DNA of 64,000 nt from Arachis hypogaea (GCF_003086295.3 NC_092045.1:94626693-94690692), one strand, 5' to 3'. Shown: positions 34,880-47,738, counted from the stretch's first letter. Notes: generated by a model not told the origin, from the letters alone. Numbers and translations: made by a program.

Positions 34880-35534
34880 CTTGTTGTGAAATATTAAAAT
34901 TTGACATACTGTAAATCATGAAGATCAACCACAATATAATGATCACTTCTCTCTATTTTTTACCATGATGTAAACTCTCTTTTTCGGTCAAAAGTCCAAT
35001 AACATCTAATTAAAAAAAATTAAAATGATCAAATTAAGGACAAATAAATAAATAATATAATAAATTACTTATAAATTAAAGAGATTTTATCAATTTATTT
35101 TATACCAAATGATAAAACTAATAATACATTAATAAAAGGATATACCTTTAAATAAAATTACAATACAATTTTAAACATTTGCATAAATTAAATGTCAAAA
35201 TTTATGTTATGATAAAATGATGCTATTATATAATTTTTTGGCAAAATTAAAATAAAAAAATAATTTTGTGAAAGTTAATACAAATTAACTACGTATCAAA
35301 TAAGTTAGACTATTAATTTATTTGTTTTAATATATCAGCATGAGAAAGAAAATTAAAATGATTATCAGAAATTTTATGATTATCGACCATATTTACTATA
35401 CGTGACTCCTTCTTAAAAGTTATTCTACACACGTGTATAGTTGGAAGGTAAATTCTGCTTGATTCTTCAATCACAAAATTTGAGAAAATATAGACTCTCT
35501 CCTCGATTAGTTCATTCTCAAACATCTTTGTCAA
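34880..35534 (-). pseudogene. Remnant of an RPA70/DUF223-like gene
   Basis: A minus-strand frame at 35534-35313 reads MTKMFENELIEERVYIFSNF, then YLPTIHVCRITFKKESRIVN and DNHFNFLSHADILKQ. This resembles the first OB-fold of plant replication-protein-A-like proteins (DUF223), where KF...L.EG.VY.ISNF..........H..RI.F is typical. A second piece near 34985-34890 reads WTFDRKREF and HYIVVDLHDLQ, as expected for the next OB-fold exon, with a stop between. Such RPA-like genes occur as host copies and in Helitrons; no Helitron end was seen. It is fragmentary, so the call is tentative. Confidence 0.5.
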
Positions 35535-35540
35535 ATAACT

Positions 35541-35948
35541 CTTAATTGAACAATGAATTTTATCACAATGTAAAACAACTTAAATATATAAGCTATTAGC
35601 ACTTATAAAGTTATTAAAAATATTTATAAACTAGACCTAGCATCACTTGAAAGAATCATGAAAAATAATCAACTAACCTTATCATCCATTAAAACTATTT
35701 ATATGTAAGCCGTCTTACTCTTATCAAATTTGGATGTGACTTTTCATAATCTTATAATTCTTACCTTTATTTTCTAAATTTTTCATCACATAATCTATCA
35801 TAATTAATACTATTGATAGAATCGTAGCTAGTAGCTATTAGGTATGAAAAATAAAAAATAAAAAAAACTATGTCTGAATTATAAATTTTTTAAATAATAA
35901 ATAATTATAAAACATCATTATTACTCATATATATATATATATATATAA

Positions 35949-35981
<33 letters not shown>

Positions 35982-37386
35982 TAGGCAATATTATACACAC
36001 ACTAATTGTACATGACAATACTTAGGCAATATTTTCAATGGAGATACTTGTTACAATTAGGTGAAAATTAGGCCATTATATTTTATTAATCTTTATGATT
36101 AATTTAATAGAAGTACTTGCTCAGTATATATATTATCTAAATAGTTAAAGAAAAGAAAAAAACATAATACTAAAAAAATTAAATAATTATCAAATAATAT
36201 ATACTAAAAATTTTGTATTCTATAAAAAATAATATAATCTCTAATATATTTATTATATAAAATAAGTAAGTTAAATTTATTATCAAAATTTAAACACAAC
36301 TAAGAATATTATTGGAACTTTGAATATATATTATTGTTGATTTATTTGTACCCAATTATTAATTATTTTATTATTTGTTTAACTATTTTTTTTAACTATT
36401 CTTTTAGTTATACTGAGAGCAAATAAAAATAAAAATAAAAATAACTTAAAAACCTTAATAATAAATAAATCTCATATTCAAAAATTTAAAAATATCATAT
36501 TAAAGAAGAATAATCAAAATATATAAATTGAGACAACAATTTAAATTTAAATTATTCTAAAACTAATTTAATCAAATATTAATATTAGAACTAAATTACT
36601 TAAATAATATTTAATCTATTCTAGTCCTTAGATACGTACAAATTAGAGTCATTCTTGTAACGACAACTAACTGAAACAATATCATAAGTTCGAACATTTA
36701 GAATTTATGCAAATTTAGACCATCTCCTTGTTAAATAAGCTTCATCATCTACTATCCACGCAATTCTGCAAGATATAGAATTGCCACACCGAGAAACTAA
36801 ATTGGCCTTTATTCCCCTCAATGGCATTGCATTGATGCAAAAGAAGGCGGTAATTTCTGAAAAAAATCACAATATATTATAAAATTATTTTAATTACGAA
36901 AAGTTTAAAATAAGAAAATTTGAATATATTACCAATCGTCGAAATTGTATATTTGAGTTTGACACGAATTTACCAAAACTGAACTTAAATTGAGGAAATT
37001 CAATCTCATTATGTGCTCCACTTCGAAGATTTTTGAACAGACGTAGAAAGCATGGAGGGGATAGAACTTAAACTTGGCCTACAAAACTTCGTGAAAATAA
37101 TTTCTTGATAAAAAATCGAGTTCCTCCCAAAAAACTAACTTTACCCACATTCCATTAGGTTAGTCTTAATATGTGGGTAGATCCAACCATCCTTCGATAA
37201 AATAGAGAGTTTACTGCCCCTTCGTTGGACACTTACATCTATGTAATTAGAACCCGAATAAGTGAATACAACTTGAGACGATATTTGATGAATGTGGTCC
37301 ATTTTAAATGATTGCGGTAAAAGACAATCGCAATAGATGAAAAGAATAAGTTAGAGTAAGAACAACCATTAAATTATCAAAAGAAT
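35541..37386. other. AT-rich spacer, no supported gene
   Basis: Contains (TA)n at about 35926-35947 and (AAT)n at 35948-35980. The stretch 36660-37330 is less AT-rich and could hold further decayed exons on the minus strand (for example WIVDDEAYLTRRWSKFA near 36720-36780), but I cannot assign a family. Confidence 0.45.
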
Positions 37387-37577
37387 TATTAGAATATAAT
37401 TAGGATTAATTAGAATTATTTAGTATGTCTGAATATTTATTATAGAATATTATGTCTCTATTATTACGATTCTCTTAGCATCTATAAATACCCTTTTATA
37501 TTTTATCATTCCAGACAACTTGATTACACTTAATAATACACAAATCCTTCCTCCAGTTTAATTTCTTATTTCTAACA

Positions 37578-37590
37578 TGGTATTAGAGTC
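37578..37590 (+). promoter_or_regulatory. Primer binding site of the TRIM-like element
   Basis: TGGTATTAGAGTC directly follows the LTR end CTAACA and matches the copia PBS consensus TGGTATCAGAGC. Confidence 0.85.
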
Positions 37591-37684
37591 ATGGTATCCT
37601 CCTTGAGGAGGATATGTTGTTTTCCTTCTGCTGAAATCACCATATTTTTCTTCTGTGTCATTTTTTTCCTTCTCTTTTGTCAAT

Positions 37685-38180
37685 GCTTTTTTTCGACAGT
37701 TTGCCATCTTTTTAGCAGTTTTTCGGCCACTTTTGTGGTAGTTCCGTCTACGTTTCCGTCCAGCAATTCCATCTGCTTTTCTGTCTGGCAGTTCCGTCTA
37801 CTTTTCCATCTGGCAGTTCCCTTGCTTTTTTGTCTAGCAGTTCTGTTTACTTTCATGTCCTACAGTTCCATTTCCTTTCCCGTTCGATAGTTTTGTTTGC
37901 GTTCCCTTTCGACAGTTTTATTTGTGCTTCTTTCCGGCAGTTCCATATGCACTTCCTTCAGACAGTGGCAGTTCCATCTGCACTTCTTTCAGACAGCAGC
38001 AGTTCAATCTGCGCTTCCTTCAGATAGTGGCAGTTTCATCTGCGATTCCTTCAGACAACGGCAGTTCTATCTGCGCTTTCTTCCGGCAATTCCGTCTGCA
38101 CCGCGGCAGTTTCATCTGCGCTTTCTTTCGACAGCGGCAGTTCTGTCTGCGCTTTCTTCCGACAGTTTCGTCTGCATTCG
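37685..38180. repeat. Internal minisatellite of the TRIM-like element
   Basis: Imperfect units of about 27-32 bp containing GGCAGTTCCATCTGCGCTTC and TTCAGACAG fill the interior. Units are most regular at 37930-38160 and decay towards the left. Confidence 0.85.
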
Positions 38181-38467
38181 TTCTATTAGTTTATGTATTT
38201 TTTTATTTCATTGTTTTAAATATGTTTCAAACTCAAGTTGCATTGTCACTTGAGTTTGAAGGGGGATGTTAGAATATAATTAGGATCAATTAGGTTTAAT
38301 AAAAATTATTTAGTATATCTAAATATTTATTATAGAATATTATGTCTTTATTATTACGATTCTCTTAGCACCTATAAATACTCTTTTATATTGTATCATT
38401 GCAGACAACTTGATTGCACTCAATAATATACAAATCCTTCCTCCAGTTTAATTTCTTATTTCTAATA

Positions 38468-39098
38468 TGAATAATATAATAGAATGACTATATAAAAAAT
38501 TATAAATTGTACCTTAAAAGGATCAACTTCGATGAAAATGAAGAACACATTCTTATTCTATGAAGTAGTAAAAAAAATTAATAAATTAAAAAAATGAGTT
38601 GACTCTCATATCTAGACTCACAAACTACAAACAAATACTATATATAGCCTTTATTAGAACAAAAATAATTATATAAATTAGTTATTATTAAGTTAATTTT
38701 TTATTATTTACGTTATACATCATATATTTGTCGTGATTGAACAAGCCATTATCATATCATATACATTTCTATCATGATTAGAATCATAGGTTTTTGTTTT
38801 AATTTTTTAAAATAGATGTCAATATCAACTTGTTAGAAATTATGATTAATTTAAAATTATATTACAATGATTAAAAAGTAAAATTATTGACAATTAACAT
38901 AATTATGTATTAAATGTTGGTTTGATGTATAATTATAAAAAAATTATTGACAATTAACATAATTATGTATTAAATGCTAATTTGATGTATAATGATGGAC
39001 AATTAACATACATATGTAGAAAATAAATCATAGCAACAAAAATTAAATTTGTTAACTAATTGAAATTAGACAATGTTTGACAATTATTTTAGTATTTA

Positions 39099-39164
<66 letters not shown>

Positions 39165-39284
39165 AATGAACAACTATTAACATAACAACTTGCCACTAAT
39201 AAAATTATTACATAATAAATGAGAATTAGAATTGTATCCATATAATTAAAATGATTAATAAAAATATTTTTGATTCATAATTAG
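38468..39284. other. AT-rich spacer with small repeats
   Basis: A unit of about 59 bp with ATTGACAATTAACATAATTA repeats about 2.5 times at 38880-39010. A (TTA)n microsatellite spans 39099-39163. No gene. Confidence 0.7.
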
Positions 39285-39668
39285 TTTCATAATGTATGAA
39301 ATATTAATTTTATATAATTATAATTAGGATATTTTTTTATATCAGTATAATCATGCATTATTCTTTAAATGCTAATTGTAATATAATTATAATAAAGAAA
39401 TTTTTTAAAATAAATTTAGAAGAGAGAATAGTATTTTCATTTTGGAGGGAAAATGAATTCATGAGTAATTGACATCTCACTTTCATTAGTTAATAATACA
39501 TTAAATATTAATTTTAGATAATTATAATAAAGATATTTTCTTAAATTATTATAATTATGCATTATTCATTAAATGCTAATTGTGATATAATTATAAATAA
39601 GTTATTTTTTAAAATAAATTTAAAAAAAATAGTGCTTTCATTTTAGAGGAAAAATGAATTCATGAGCA
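39285..39668. repeat. 203-bp tandem repeat, copies a and b
   Basis: Copy a starts near 39301 and copy b near 39505 (period 204), both reading ATATTAATTTTA, then GCATTATTC, TTTTAAAATAAATTTA and AATGAATTCATGAG. A third copy lies beyond the hAT element at 43142-43375. Confidence 0.85.
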
Positions 39669-41329
39669 ATTAACACTAGGGATGACAATGGATCCCCATG
39701 AAGGCGGGGACATGCCCCTCGTCTCTCGCCCCCAATATCTGTCCCCGTCCTCACCTCGTCCCCATGACAGGTAACGAGGACCCCGTATCTGCCGGAGACC
39801 CGGATCTCCGCAGATATCTGCGGAGTTTTGTAAAAATTAATAAAAATTAAAAAATGAAAAAATTAGAGAAAATCAAAGATAATAGTACAATTTTCATTAT
39901 AAACATAATATCCATAGTTTTTAAAGACTTAAATAGCAATAACAACAAACATAAACAACCAAATATTACATAAACAACCAACCATATTCATAAACAACCA
40001 AATAAAGTTCATGACATCATAAAAACATAATTCCACCATCTCAATATTCCTTTCATCCCGTAATGGTAGTGATGGTAGATTTCGACTTACTTGAATCCTA
40101 CAGAGACAAGAAAACAATTTAAAGTTAAAATCATATAATAACTCAATTAGTCAATAATATAAAAACATAGCATGTTATATGTAATTTAATAGTTTACTTA
40201 CGTCAACATCTCCTTCAATGTTATGAATTGTGTAGCACTCAAATCCTATGTTAGTTGTGGTGTTAAGTTCATTCCAAAGTCAATCTTAATTACACATTAG
40301 AGTCTCTAATGTGTCCGGATGCAACCAACTACTCAGATATTTTTATATTAACAGAATTGTTTGACTCAATTACTCACTAACTTAAGAGTCTTATATACAC
40401 AATTAAATACCAATACATTATTAGTAAATATCAATTAAACTGTTATGATAAACCTATTTTAGCAGCTACACATTGGCAAGGAAACTTAGTTAGTACAACA
40501 TTAATAGATGAATTGATGTGATTTAGGGGGTATTATAAACAGAGGTAAATAGAACACACAAAAAAATGAGATTTGATTACAATATTAATGTGATGATCAT
40601 AGTATTATGCATGAGATCAGATAAATTAATCAAACTAGGAAACAATGAAAAAACATAGGGGGACAATTTTACAAACTACACCTAGCAATTTTGCAATAAC
40701 TTCACAAACATAAACATACAATTTCAATGTCAAAATAATCAAATTTACAAACACTATTATGCTTCTTTCACCTCCAGGGTTTAATCTGCCCAGATCTTGA
40801 ATATTAACTCAAAATATTAATCAGAAATAAAAAATTTAGTACATTAATCAGAAATTCAGAACTTTAGTACATTAATCAGAAATTCACAAATTCAAAATTC
40901 AGAAATCCAAAAATTCAAAACACAGAAATTCAGATTAATTGGAATCTTATTAATTTAGAACACAAAAATTTCTTACCCTAATTTAGAAATCTAAATTAAA
41001 AAAGGGGATGGAAGACCAGCGAAGACTAGGGCTGACTTACCTAAACCTGACGGAGAAAAGGGGAAGGAAGACCAGCGAAGACCGGCGATGCAAAGAGGAA
41101 AAGATGATGACCCGCGACAAGTATACCCCGACCAGGAGAAGACGACGACGTTGCCAAGTTTGTTGCGACCAGGAGAAGAAGACGACGTTGCCGGAGCCCG
41201 CGACGGTGAGCTCGACTGCCTCGACACCTTTAGTGAGCGACCAAGCCACTCAAGGGGTCTGGGGTGGGAGGCGGCGTTAGGGACCAGAGGGTGGAAGGCA
41301 GCAGGCGATGGTTGGCGGTCGACGGTTGG

Positions 41330-42754
41330 TGCGGTAATTTAACAACCACAGACTAACCGGCAAGTGCACCGAGTCGTACCAAGTAATACCTCAGGTGAGT
41401 GAGGGTCGATCCCACGAGGATTGATGGATCAAGCAACAATGGTTGATTGATGAGCTTATTCAGGCAAACAGAAAAGAGTGTTGGATGTTCAAAGAGCATT
41501 AAACAATTGTGCAGAAACTAAAATAGTAAAGTAAATGGTTTGGAAATAAAATATGGAGAAAACATTTAAGGTTTCAGAGTTATCTATTTTTTCGGATTAG
41601 CTTTTCTTACTAACTATTTTAATCATGTAGGATTTAATTTATGGTAAACTATATGTGACTAGATCCTAATTCCGTAGACCTTTCTAGTCTCCTCTAAAAT
41701 TCATCAACAACCAATTCCTTGGTCAATTAATTCCAATTAGAGGGTGATGATCAAATTCCAGTTTATATGCCACAAAAACTCTAATTACCCAAAAATAAAA
41801 AGGATTATATGTCACGTATCCTGTTAAATCCCGATAATTAAAATTTAGGAGAATATGTTTTCAAGCTATTATTCAAGTAAAGAGCTTTTCCAAGTTATAC
41901 AAGAACTCAAATAGAAAGAGGGTAATACTTCCGTTCCACCCAAATTCATAAGATGAAGAGCGAAAACAATTCTTAAATTATAAATCCATACATGAATTAA
42001 AATAGAAAAAGCAATAAAATCAATCCATACAATAGACAGAGGTCCTAACCTTAACAGTGGAGGTTTAGTTGCTCATGGTTTAGAGAGAAAATAAGGATTC
42101 AGGTAAAATGTACTAAGTTCCAATCTGATGGCATCAAAAGTTAACTAATTCCGAATCCTTTTATATCTTATCCTAATAAATTTAAAATCTACTTTCTAAA
42201 ACTAAAAAATATCTTTTCCTATTTTAAAATTAAATTTAAATCAGAATTAATTATGGGAATCAGCAAGTTTTCAATTGATGGATGGGGACCACTTGATTCC
42301 TTCACTCTGCAGCCTATGATCTGTGCTTTCTAGGCTAAAAACTGGGTCAAAAGCAGCCCAGAAATCGCCCCCGGCATTTTCTGCACGTGGCGCATGTCAC
42401 GCGTACGCGTTAGTCATGCGTCGATAGTCTTTTTCGCATGTCACGCGTACGCGTCAGGTACGCGCACGTGTCGCCGTGCAAATCTTCAAATCACACGTAC
42501 GCGTCAGCCACGCCCACGCGTCGTCATGGAAAGCTCCAAATCACGCGCACACGTTGCTCCTCATTGGTTTTCTCCTTCAATTCTTGTGCTGCAGAAACTC
42601 CATCAAATCCAGCTGAATGCTACTTAAAATAAACAGAATTGCACAAGACTCAAAGTAGCATCCATAGTGGCTAAAAGATAGTTAATTCTTGATTAAACTC
42701 AACAATTTAAGTGCAAATTCACTAGGAAAAGATAAGAAAGATGCTCACGCATCA
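41330..42754 (-). mobile_element. Solo LTR inside the hAT element
   Basis: Minus-strand sequence begins TGATGCGTGAGCATC at 42754 and ends near TTAAATTACCGCA at 41330. The right part near 41345-41420 (GCAAGTGCACCGAGTCG and GAGGGTCGATCCCACG) resembles the end of the FIDEL-like LTRs. No gag-pol is attached. I could not find a clean TSD, so the boundaries are approximate. Confidence 0.65.
42395..42555. repeat. CACGCGTACGCG palindrome cluster
   Basis: Four to five copies of TCACGCGTACGCGT-like palindromes at roughly 35-60 bp spacing inside the solo LTR. Confidence 0.8.
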
Positions 42755-42881
42755 GCAGTCAGTGAGAAGGAGCCAAGAGGGGCTGAGAGTTTGAGGAGGA
42801 GTGGAGAGTTTCTTTCTCTCTGTCTCTCTGAAGCAGGGGAATGTGATGGCTAGGGTTAGGATGTTAGGTTATGCGGCTGGT

Positions 42882-42882
42882 T

Positions 42883-42944
<62 letters not shown>
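42882..42944. repeat. Compound (CA)n(TA)n microsatellite
   Basis: About 13 CA units followed by about 18 TA units, inside the hAT element. Confidence 0.95.
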
Positions 42945-42946
<2 letters not shown>

Positions 42947-43141
42947 GGCATTTTTGTCTTTTCACACAAACGGAAATTTAATGGGTCCCCACGAGGCGGG
43001 AACTTCTACCCCCGTCCCTGCCCCGTTTATTATACGGAGCCCCGTCTCCCGTCCCTGCGGGTAGAAATTAACCCCATACCTGTTCTCCGACGGGTAAATC
43101 CTCGTGGGTAACCGCCCCGTCAGAGATTTTTGCCATGTCTA

Positions 43142-43375
43142 ATTGACACCTCACCTTCATTAGTTGATAATACATTAAATATTGATTTTATATAATTATA
43201 ATAAAGATATTTTTCTAAATTAGTATAATTATGCATTATTCGTTAAATGTTAATTGTAATATAATTATAATAAAGTTATTTTTTAAAATAAATTTAGAAA
43301 AGAGAATAGTACTTTTATTTGAAAAAAAAAAGAATTCATGAAAAATTGACACTTTATTTTTATTAGTTAGAGAAA
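43142..43375. repeat. 203-bp tandem repeat, copy c
   Basis: Same unit as 39285-39668 (phase point at 43179). It would be adjacent to copy b before the hAT insertion. Confidence 0.82.
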
Positions 43376-43915
43376 AAACTCAATTTTAGCATATTAAGTA
43401 AATAAATAGATTTTTTTATTTACTTTTACCTTTTACTAATAATTTTAAATATATAAAAAATATATAATTTTTTCAATGATATTAAATATATATCAAAATT
43501 AATCACTAATAGTATAAAGTATATATCGAAATATAAAATATATATTAAAACAAATTTAAAAATATATATATTTATATATAAATATATAAATTAATTTTTA
43601 ATATGAAAATAGTATTTTGTATTTTTATACATGTACTTTGGTGTAACAAATTAAACTCAATAGTATTTTAACAGCTGACTTCGAAGTATACCGATTAGGT
43701 CTTTTACCTTTTATTTGAATTTGGAATTTAACCGTATAAAAATCTCTTAACAAGTTTGGTACTAGATTAACAAATTTATGGGAATATTAATAGCAAAAGA
43801 AAATTCAAAAGGTGAAACATTATTTTCTACTCTATATGTTTGGACGAAACATTTTGCAGCTAAAAAATTTTAGCTATGCCTAGTAAGGATATATTTTAGA
43901 GCTGATCCGAATTCA
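43376..43915. other. AT-rich spacer, nothing recognised
   Basis: Low-complexity A/T sequence with short TATA runs and no coding frame. Confidence 0.6.
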
Positions 43916-43924
43916 ATTAGATTT

Positions 43925-45442
43925 TTTTTTTTTGAGACCGAAATAAATTAAACAAAGAAAAACAAAACAAACAAAACAAGGAATTGTTTTAATAGAGGAA
44001 CAGTCTCTTTTAAGATTACTCTTAAACTCCTTTTAAGGTGAAAAAAACTCCACATGTGAAAGTTGTAACTTCATCGCCATCTTTGCCATAGTATCTGCCA
44101 CCGTGTTTGCATCTCTCATAATCAAACGATGATCAACACGCCAATTCCAACGCATGATATCTCTTATTTTGAGCACCAATGGATCAATAAACCCAAAACC
44201 ATCTTGAGTAACAAGATTAAATGCTTCCACATAATCCGTCTCACAAATAACATCTCGTTGACCCACATCCCAAACTAAGAGATATCCTCTCCAAATAGCA
44301 AATAATTCTCTTTGAAGAATATTATTACTCTCAATCATTCCCAAACACCTCCTTTGCCAACTCCCATTATAATCTCTAATAACACAAGCAAAACCAACAC
44401 TATCACCCGAACCAAAATAACTAGCATCACAATTAATTTTAAAAGTACCAATGGATGGGGATTCCAAAAACCATTTAGAGCAATGGGAATGGACATACGT
44501 TGTAATTCAAAAATATTTCTAAGCTCCTTTTCTGAAGTTAATGCCAGACAAATCACTTTTTCCGGAGGCCAAGTTTCATGGGATTAAAGATGTCATTATT
44601 CCTTACTCGCCATATCCACCAAAGTCCCAAAAAGAACTTGAACGGATGCTCTCTGCTATGATACAAGAACCATCTCTTCAAATCCAAAGGATGACAAGAA
44701 ATATCCAACCTATGCCAGACAAGTTGAGCTTTTGGACAATCCCGAATACAATGTAAAATCGATTCCTGGCTAGAAAGACGTTCTGGACACCTATCCGATG
44801 ACGACATCCCTCTTCTAAAGCAAAAACTTGCAGTAAGAAGAGCATCCTTAAGACACAACCAAACCAAAAACTTATGCTTTTCCGGAACAAGCTGACGCCA
44901 AAGCCAAAGCTAATTATCCTGCTCCTCCCAACCAAACAGTTGCTTACACAACCACAAGTAACCATTGCGTGAGTCATAGACTTTGGCAGCAGACCCACTC
45001 CAATACCAACCCACTTCCGGACCTACTTGCTCATCTAGATTGTAAGAGAGAATATTACCTTTCAGATTTTGAGATAAAGGAGAATAAAGAGTATCCAAAT
45101 GCCACCTACCAACTGACCAAATATCCTATATCTGGAGATTCGAATAAGAAATGTGAACATAATCTATCTCATTAGATAACCGTCCTTCTCTCCTCCAACT
45201 AGAAAACCAAAAATTCTGGTTCAAATCTCCAATACACCAAGCAAATCCATTCTTCAACACTTCCCAGGCCTTGCAAAGACACCTCCAAATGGGAGAGTCA
45301 TTGTTCTTAGGATAACTAAAACAGTCATATATAGATGATCGGTATTTGGCATCTAACAATTAGACCCATAGCTTGTTTGGCTGCTAGAAAAAAGTCCAAT
45401 CTAGCTTCCCAAGAAGAGCAATATTTACACAATAAAGATCTC
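43925..45442 (-). pseudogene. 5'-truncated LINE, ORF2 C-terminus
   Basis: In minus-strand order the frames carry NIALLGKLDW and LLDAKYRSS near 45400, then WRCLCKAWEVLKNGFAWCIG, then the zf-RVT region with ESILHCIRDCPKAQLVWHRL and FFLGLWWIWRVRNNDIFN. Last, at 44467-44033, is an RNase H-like domain: FKINCDASYFGSGDSVGFAC, then QRELFAIWRGYLL, CETDYVEAFNLV and DANTVADTMAKMA. This order is that of plant L1-type LINE ORF2 C-termini. A poly(A) equivalent (T run) sits at 43922-43933. The flanks ATTAGATTT (43916-43924 and 45443-45451) are a plausible TSD. Several frame changes occur, and no RT core is present. Confidence 0.88.
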
Positions 45443-45770
45443 ATTAGATTTAAACATGACTCGGATGTATCAAGTGGTTTTTTTTTTTAAACAGTAATGT
45501 TAGGGAAAAAAAGTCAGAATTTATTAATTATTTAGTATTTATTAAATTTAGATTGTTTTTGTCTAATTTTTATTATTAGTAAATATTTTTATTTTTAAAA
45601 ACTTCAACCATAAAAAATTAAATTATACCAAATACATTGAGTTACACTCTCAAGTCTCAACTCATCTATTTCATTCCTTCAATGATTCATATTCTCAATC
45701 CTCTTTCTTGTGTAACTTCTGTACAGTATAAAAGAAGATGTGCATATACCAGATACATTTTATAGATTTA

Positions 45771-46266
45771 TGGGTAAAATATTAAATTAGTTCTTTAGGT
45801 TTAGGCATAATTCTATTTTGGTTCTTAATATTTAAAGTGTCATAGTTAAATAAATAATGAAATGTCCTACATGACAGCAGTACAAGAATAAGGTCGATAA
45901 TCTGGATTATAAATACAAGTTCCAAAGGCACAAAATCAACTGTAGATACATTAATATATTTATTTATCATTTTCCTTAGTTCTATAGAAAATATTTCATT
46001 TAAATTATAAAAAATAATAAATAAATGTATTAATGCATTCACAGTTAATTTTGTGTCTCTGAAACTTGTACTTATTCTCTAAATTATCGATTTTATTCTT
46101 ATACTACTGTTATGTAGGATATTTTGTTAATTATTTAACTTTGACATCACGGTGGGAGTACATTAAAAATAAATGAAACTTTTTTGAATTCAAATAGGAC
46201 ACTTTAAATTTTAAAGACCAAAACAAGATTACATCCAAACATAGGAGATTAATTTAAAACTTTATC
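45771..46266. mobile_element. Foldback MITE with 9-bp TSD
   Basis: Almost the whole 496 bp is one imperfect inverted repeat with arms of about 230 bp. The arm starts TGGGTAAAATATTAAATTAG on the left, and its counterpart starts TGATAAAGTTTTAAATTAAT on the other strand. ATAGATTTA is repeated perfectly at 45762-45770 and 46267-46275. The 9-bp TSD and long arms suggest a Mutator-derived MITE. The open frame inside (45782-46042) is a by-product of the palindrome. Confidence 0.88.
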
Positions 46267-46275
46267 ATAGATTTA

Positions 46276-46542
46276 ATTATTAGCCATTTAGGTAATATAA
46301 TAATAGAAAAATTAATTATAACTTTATAAGTATAATTATTAATTTAAGGTATTAAGTTTACCATTAATTGCAAATCCAAATACATTAATTACATTTATAG
46401 TTTAGTGCCATAAAACACTCTAGAAGGCATATATTTGTAGATAACCAAATGTTGGTGTAATACTCAATTATTAAATTTTATGGTATTTTTTTAAATTTTT
46501 AGAACGAAACAATATGTCTTTGTATATTGACAATAGACTCCC
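46276..46542. other. AT-rich spacer
   Basis: Short AT-rich stretch between the MITE and the copia 5' LTR; nothing recognised. Confidence 0.6.
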
Positions 46543-47218
46543 TGTTAGTAAAAACTAAACCAACTTATACCATACTACAATTATCATAAAACTAAAAGTT
46601 ACAAGAATTATAAGTGATGAAACTAGAAGCTACAAGAATTATAAGTCAAACTTTATCTTCTAGTTAAAATTAGAGGCTACAAATCAAGTTAAAAGAATCA
46701 TGAATCATTTATATGTATAACAAGTTGTACTCATCACTTCCATACTAGAAGAATCATAAATTGCATTGGAAGTTTCAAGTTAATGACTAAGCTTGATGAA
46801 TTTTTAAGATGTTTATAATAGTTATGCTAGAAATTATAAGATGCTAACTAATAAAGATGTAAAAGTTACTTATTTGAATAGTCAAAGTTAAAAGCAAAGT
46901 TGGATAAGTATGTGTATTAAGAAGCTAGTAGAGTCATAAATTATTAGTATAAAGCATTGTCTATATAAAGACACATATGCCTTTTGTATTTTGTGTATTT
47001 CAAAACAATGAAAAATGTATGTGTTATAAGAATTGAGAGGTGCTTCTTGTTTTTTTTTTTATTCTATGAGTCTTAATGAGTTTGAGAGATAAAAAATATG
47101 ATAGCATTATTTATTTGAGTGAGTGATCCTGGGGTCAATATGTAAGAACCGGAATAAATGCTTTAATAAAATAATAATTTTAACTGTCCGGAATAGGTTC
47201 GAAAATATAGAAATGATA

Positions 47219-47400
47219 GTGTGCCGGGCACTATATCCCTGGAGCGATTTATGATGAAACATATGAGTTGTTATTTTTCTACTCTACCGCAAGAGTGTGC
47301 CAGACATTATATCTTTGGAGCATGCAAGTGTGCCAGACAGTATATCCTCTGAACTATACAAAAGCATGCCAGGCGCTATATCCTCGAACGTGGCAGAAAG
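47219..47400. repeat. Tandem array in X4
   Basis: Four imperfect units of about 35-75 bp starting GTGTGCCAGGCACTATATCC and variants, ending next to the conserved GTCGGGTTGGC block. Confidence 0.8.
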
Positions 47401-47738
47401 GCGACATCCGAAAGGATGTGTCGGGTTGGCATTCATGGACCGACAAGTGATATCACAAGCCAATAGGACATGCATTCATCATTTGCATCTTCTATGTATT
47501 TTGCTTGCTTTGCCTAATTGCATCTATTGCCTAAATATATAATATGCTTACTTGCTAGTTGTTTTACTTGCTTGCATTTTCTGTGATTGTCTAGTACGGA
47601 AGACGTTAGGTAGGCGGTGGTTATGGGATCACACGGAGGTTAGGTTGGCGAAGGTTGTGGATACAGCGGTGTGACTAGTTTTATTTAGAAATCTCCTAAG
47701 TTTAGATGACCCTATTTACAGTTTATGGTTTAAGTTAT

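Larger units (their letters stand above)
37387..38467 (+). mobile_element. TRIM-like mini LTR retrotransposon
   Basis: Two LTRs of about 190-200 bp (37387-37577 and 38267-38467, both containing TTATAGAATATTATGTCT and CTTCCTCCAGTTTAATTTC) flank only about 690 bp. Right after the left LTR is TGGTATTAGAGTC, a primer binding site for initiator tRNA-Met. Before the right LTR is GAAGGGGGA, a polypurine tract. There is no gag or pol. The flanks AGAAT and TGAAT are a possible TSD with one mismatch. Small size, LTRs, PBS and PPT fit a terminal-repeat retrotransposon in miniature. Confidence 0.87.
39677..43141. mobile_element. Non-autonomous hAT element
   Basis: Terminal inverted repeats TAGGGATGACAATGG and (other strand) TAGACATGGCAAAAA are flanked by the 8-bp repeat ATTAACAC (39669-39676) and ATTGACAC (43142-43149), with one mismatch. 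GC-rich subterminal motifs such as CCCCGTCC and GGGGCGG occur at both ends. An 8-bp TSD and these TIRs are typical of the hAT superfamily. No transposase domain is visible. About 1.4 kb of its length is a later solo LTR (41330-42754). Confidence 0.85.

Noticed and set aside
37010..37330. Possible B3-domain-like remnant on the minus strand
   Set aside because: The frames break repeatedly and no diagnostic B3 motif can be read with confidence.
45782..46042. Minus-strand frame of 86 residues
   Set aside because: It lies wholly inside a foldback MITE, and the palindrome explains it.
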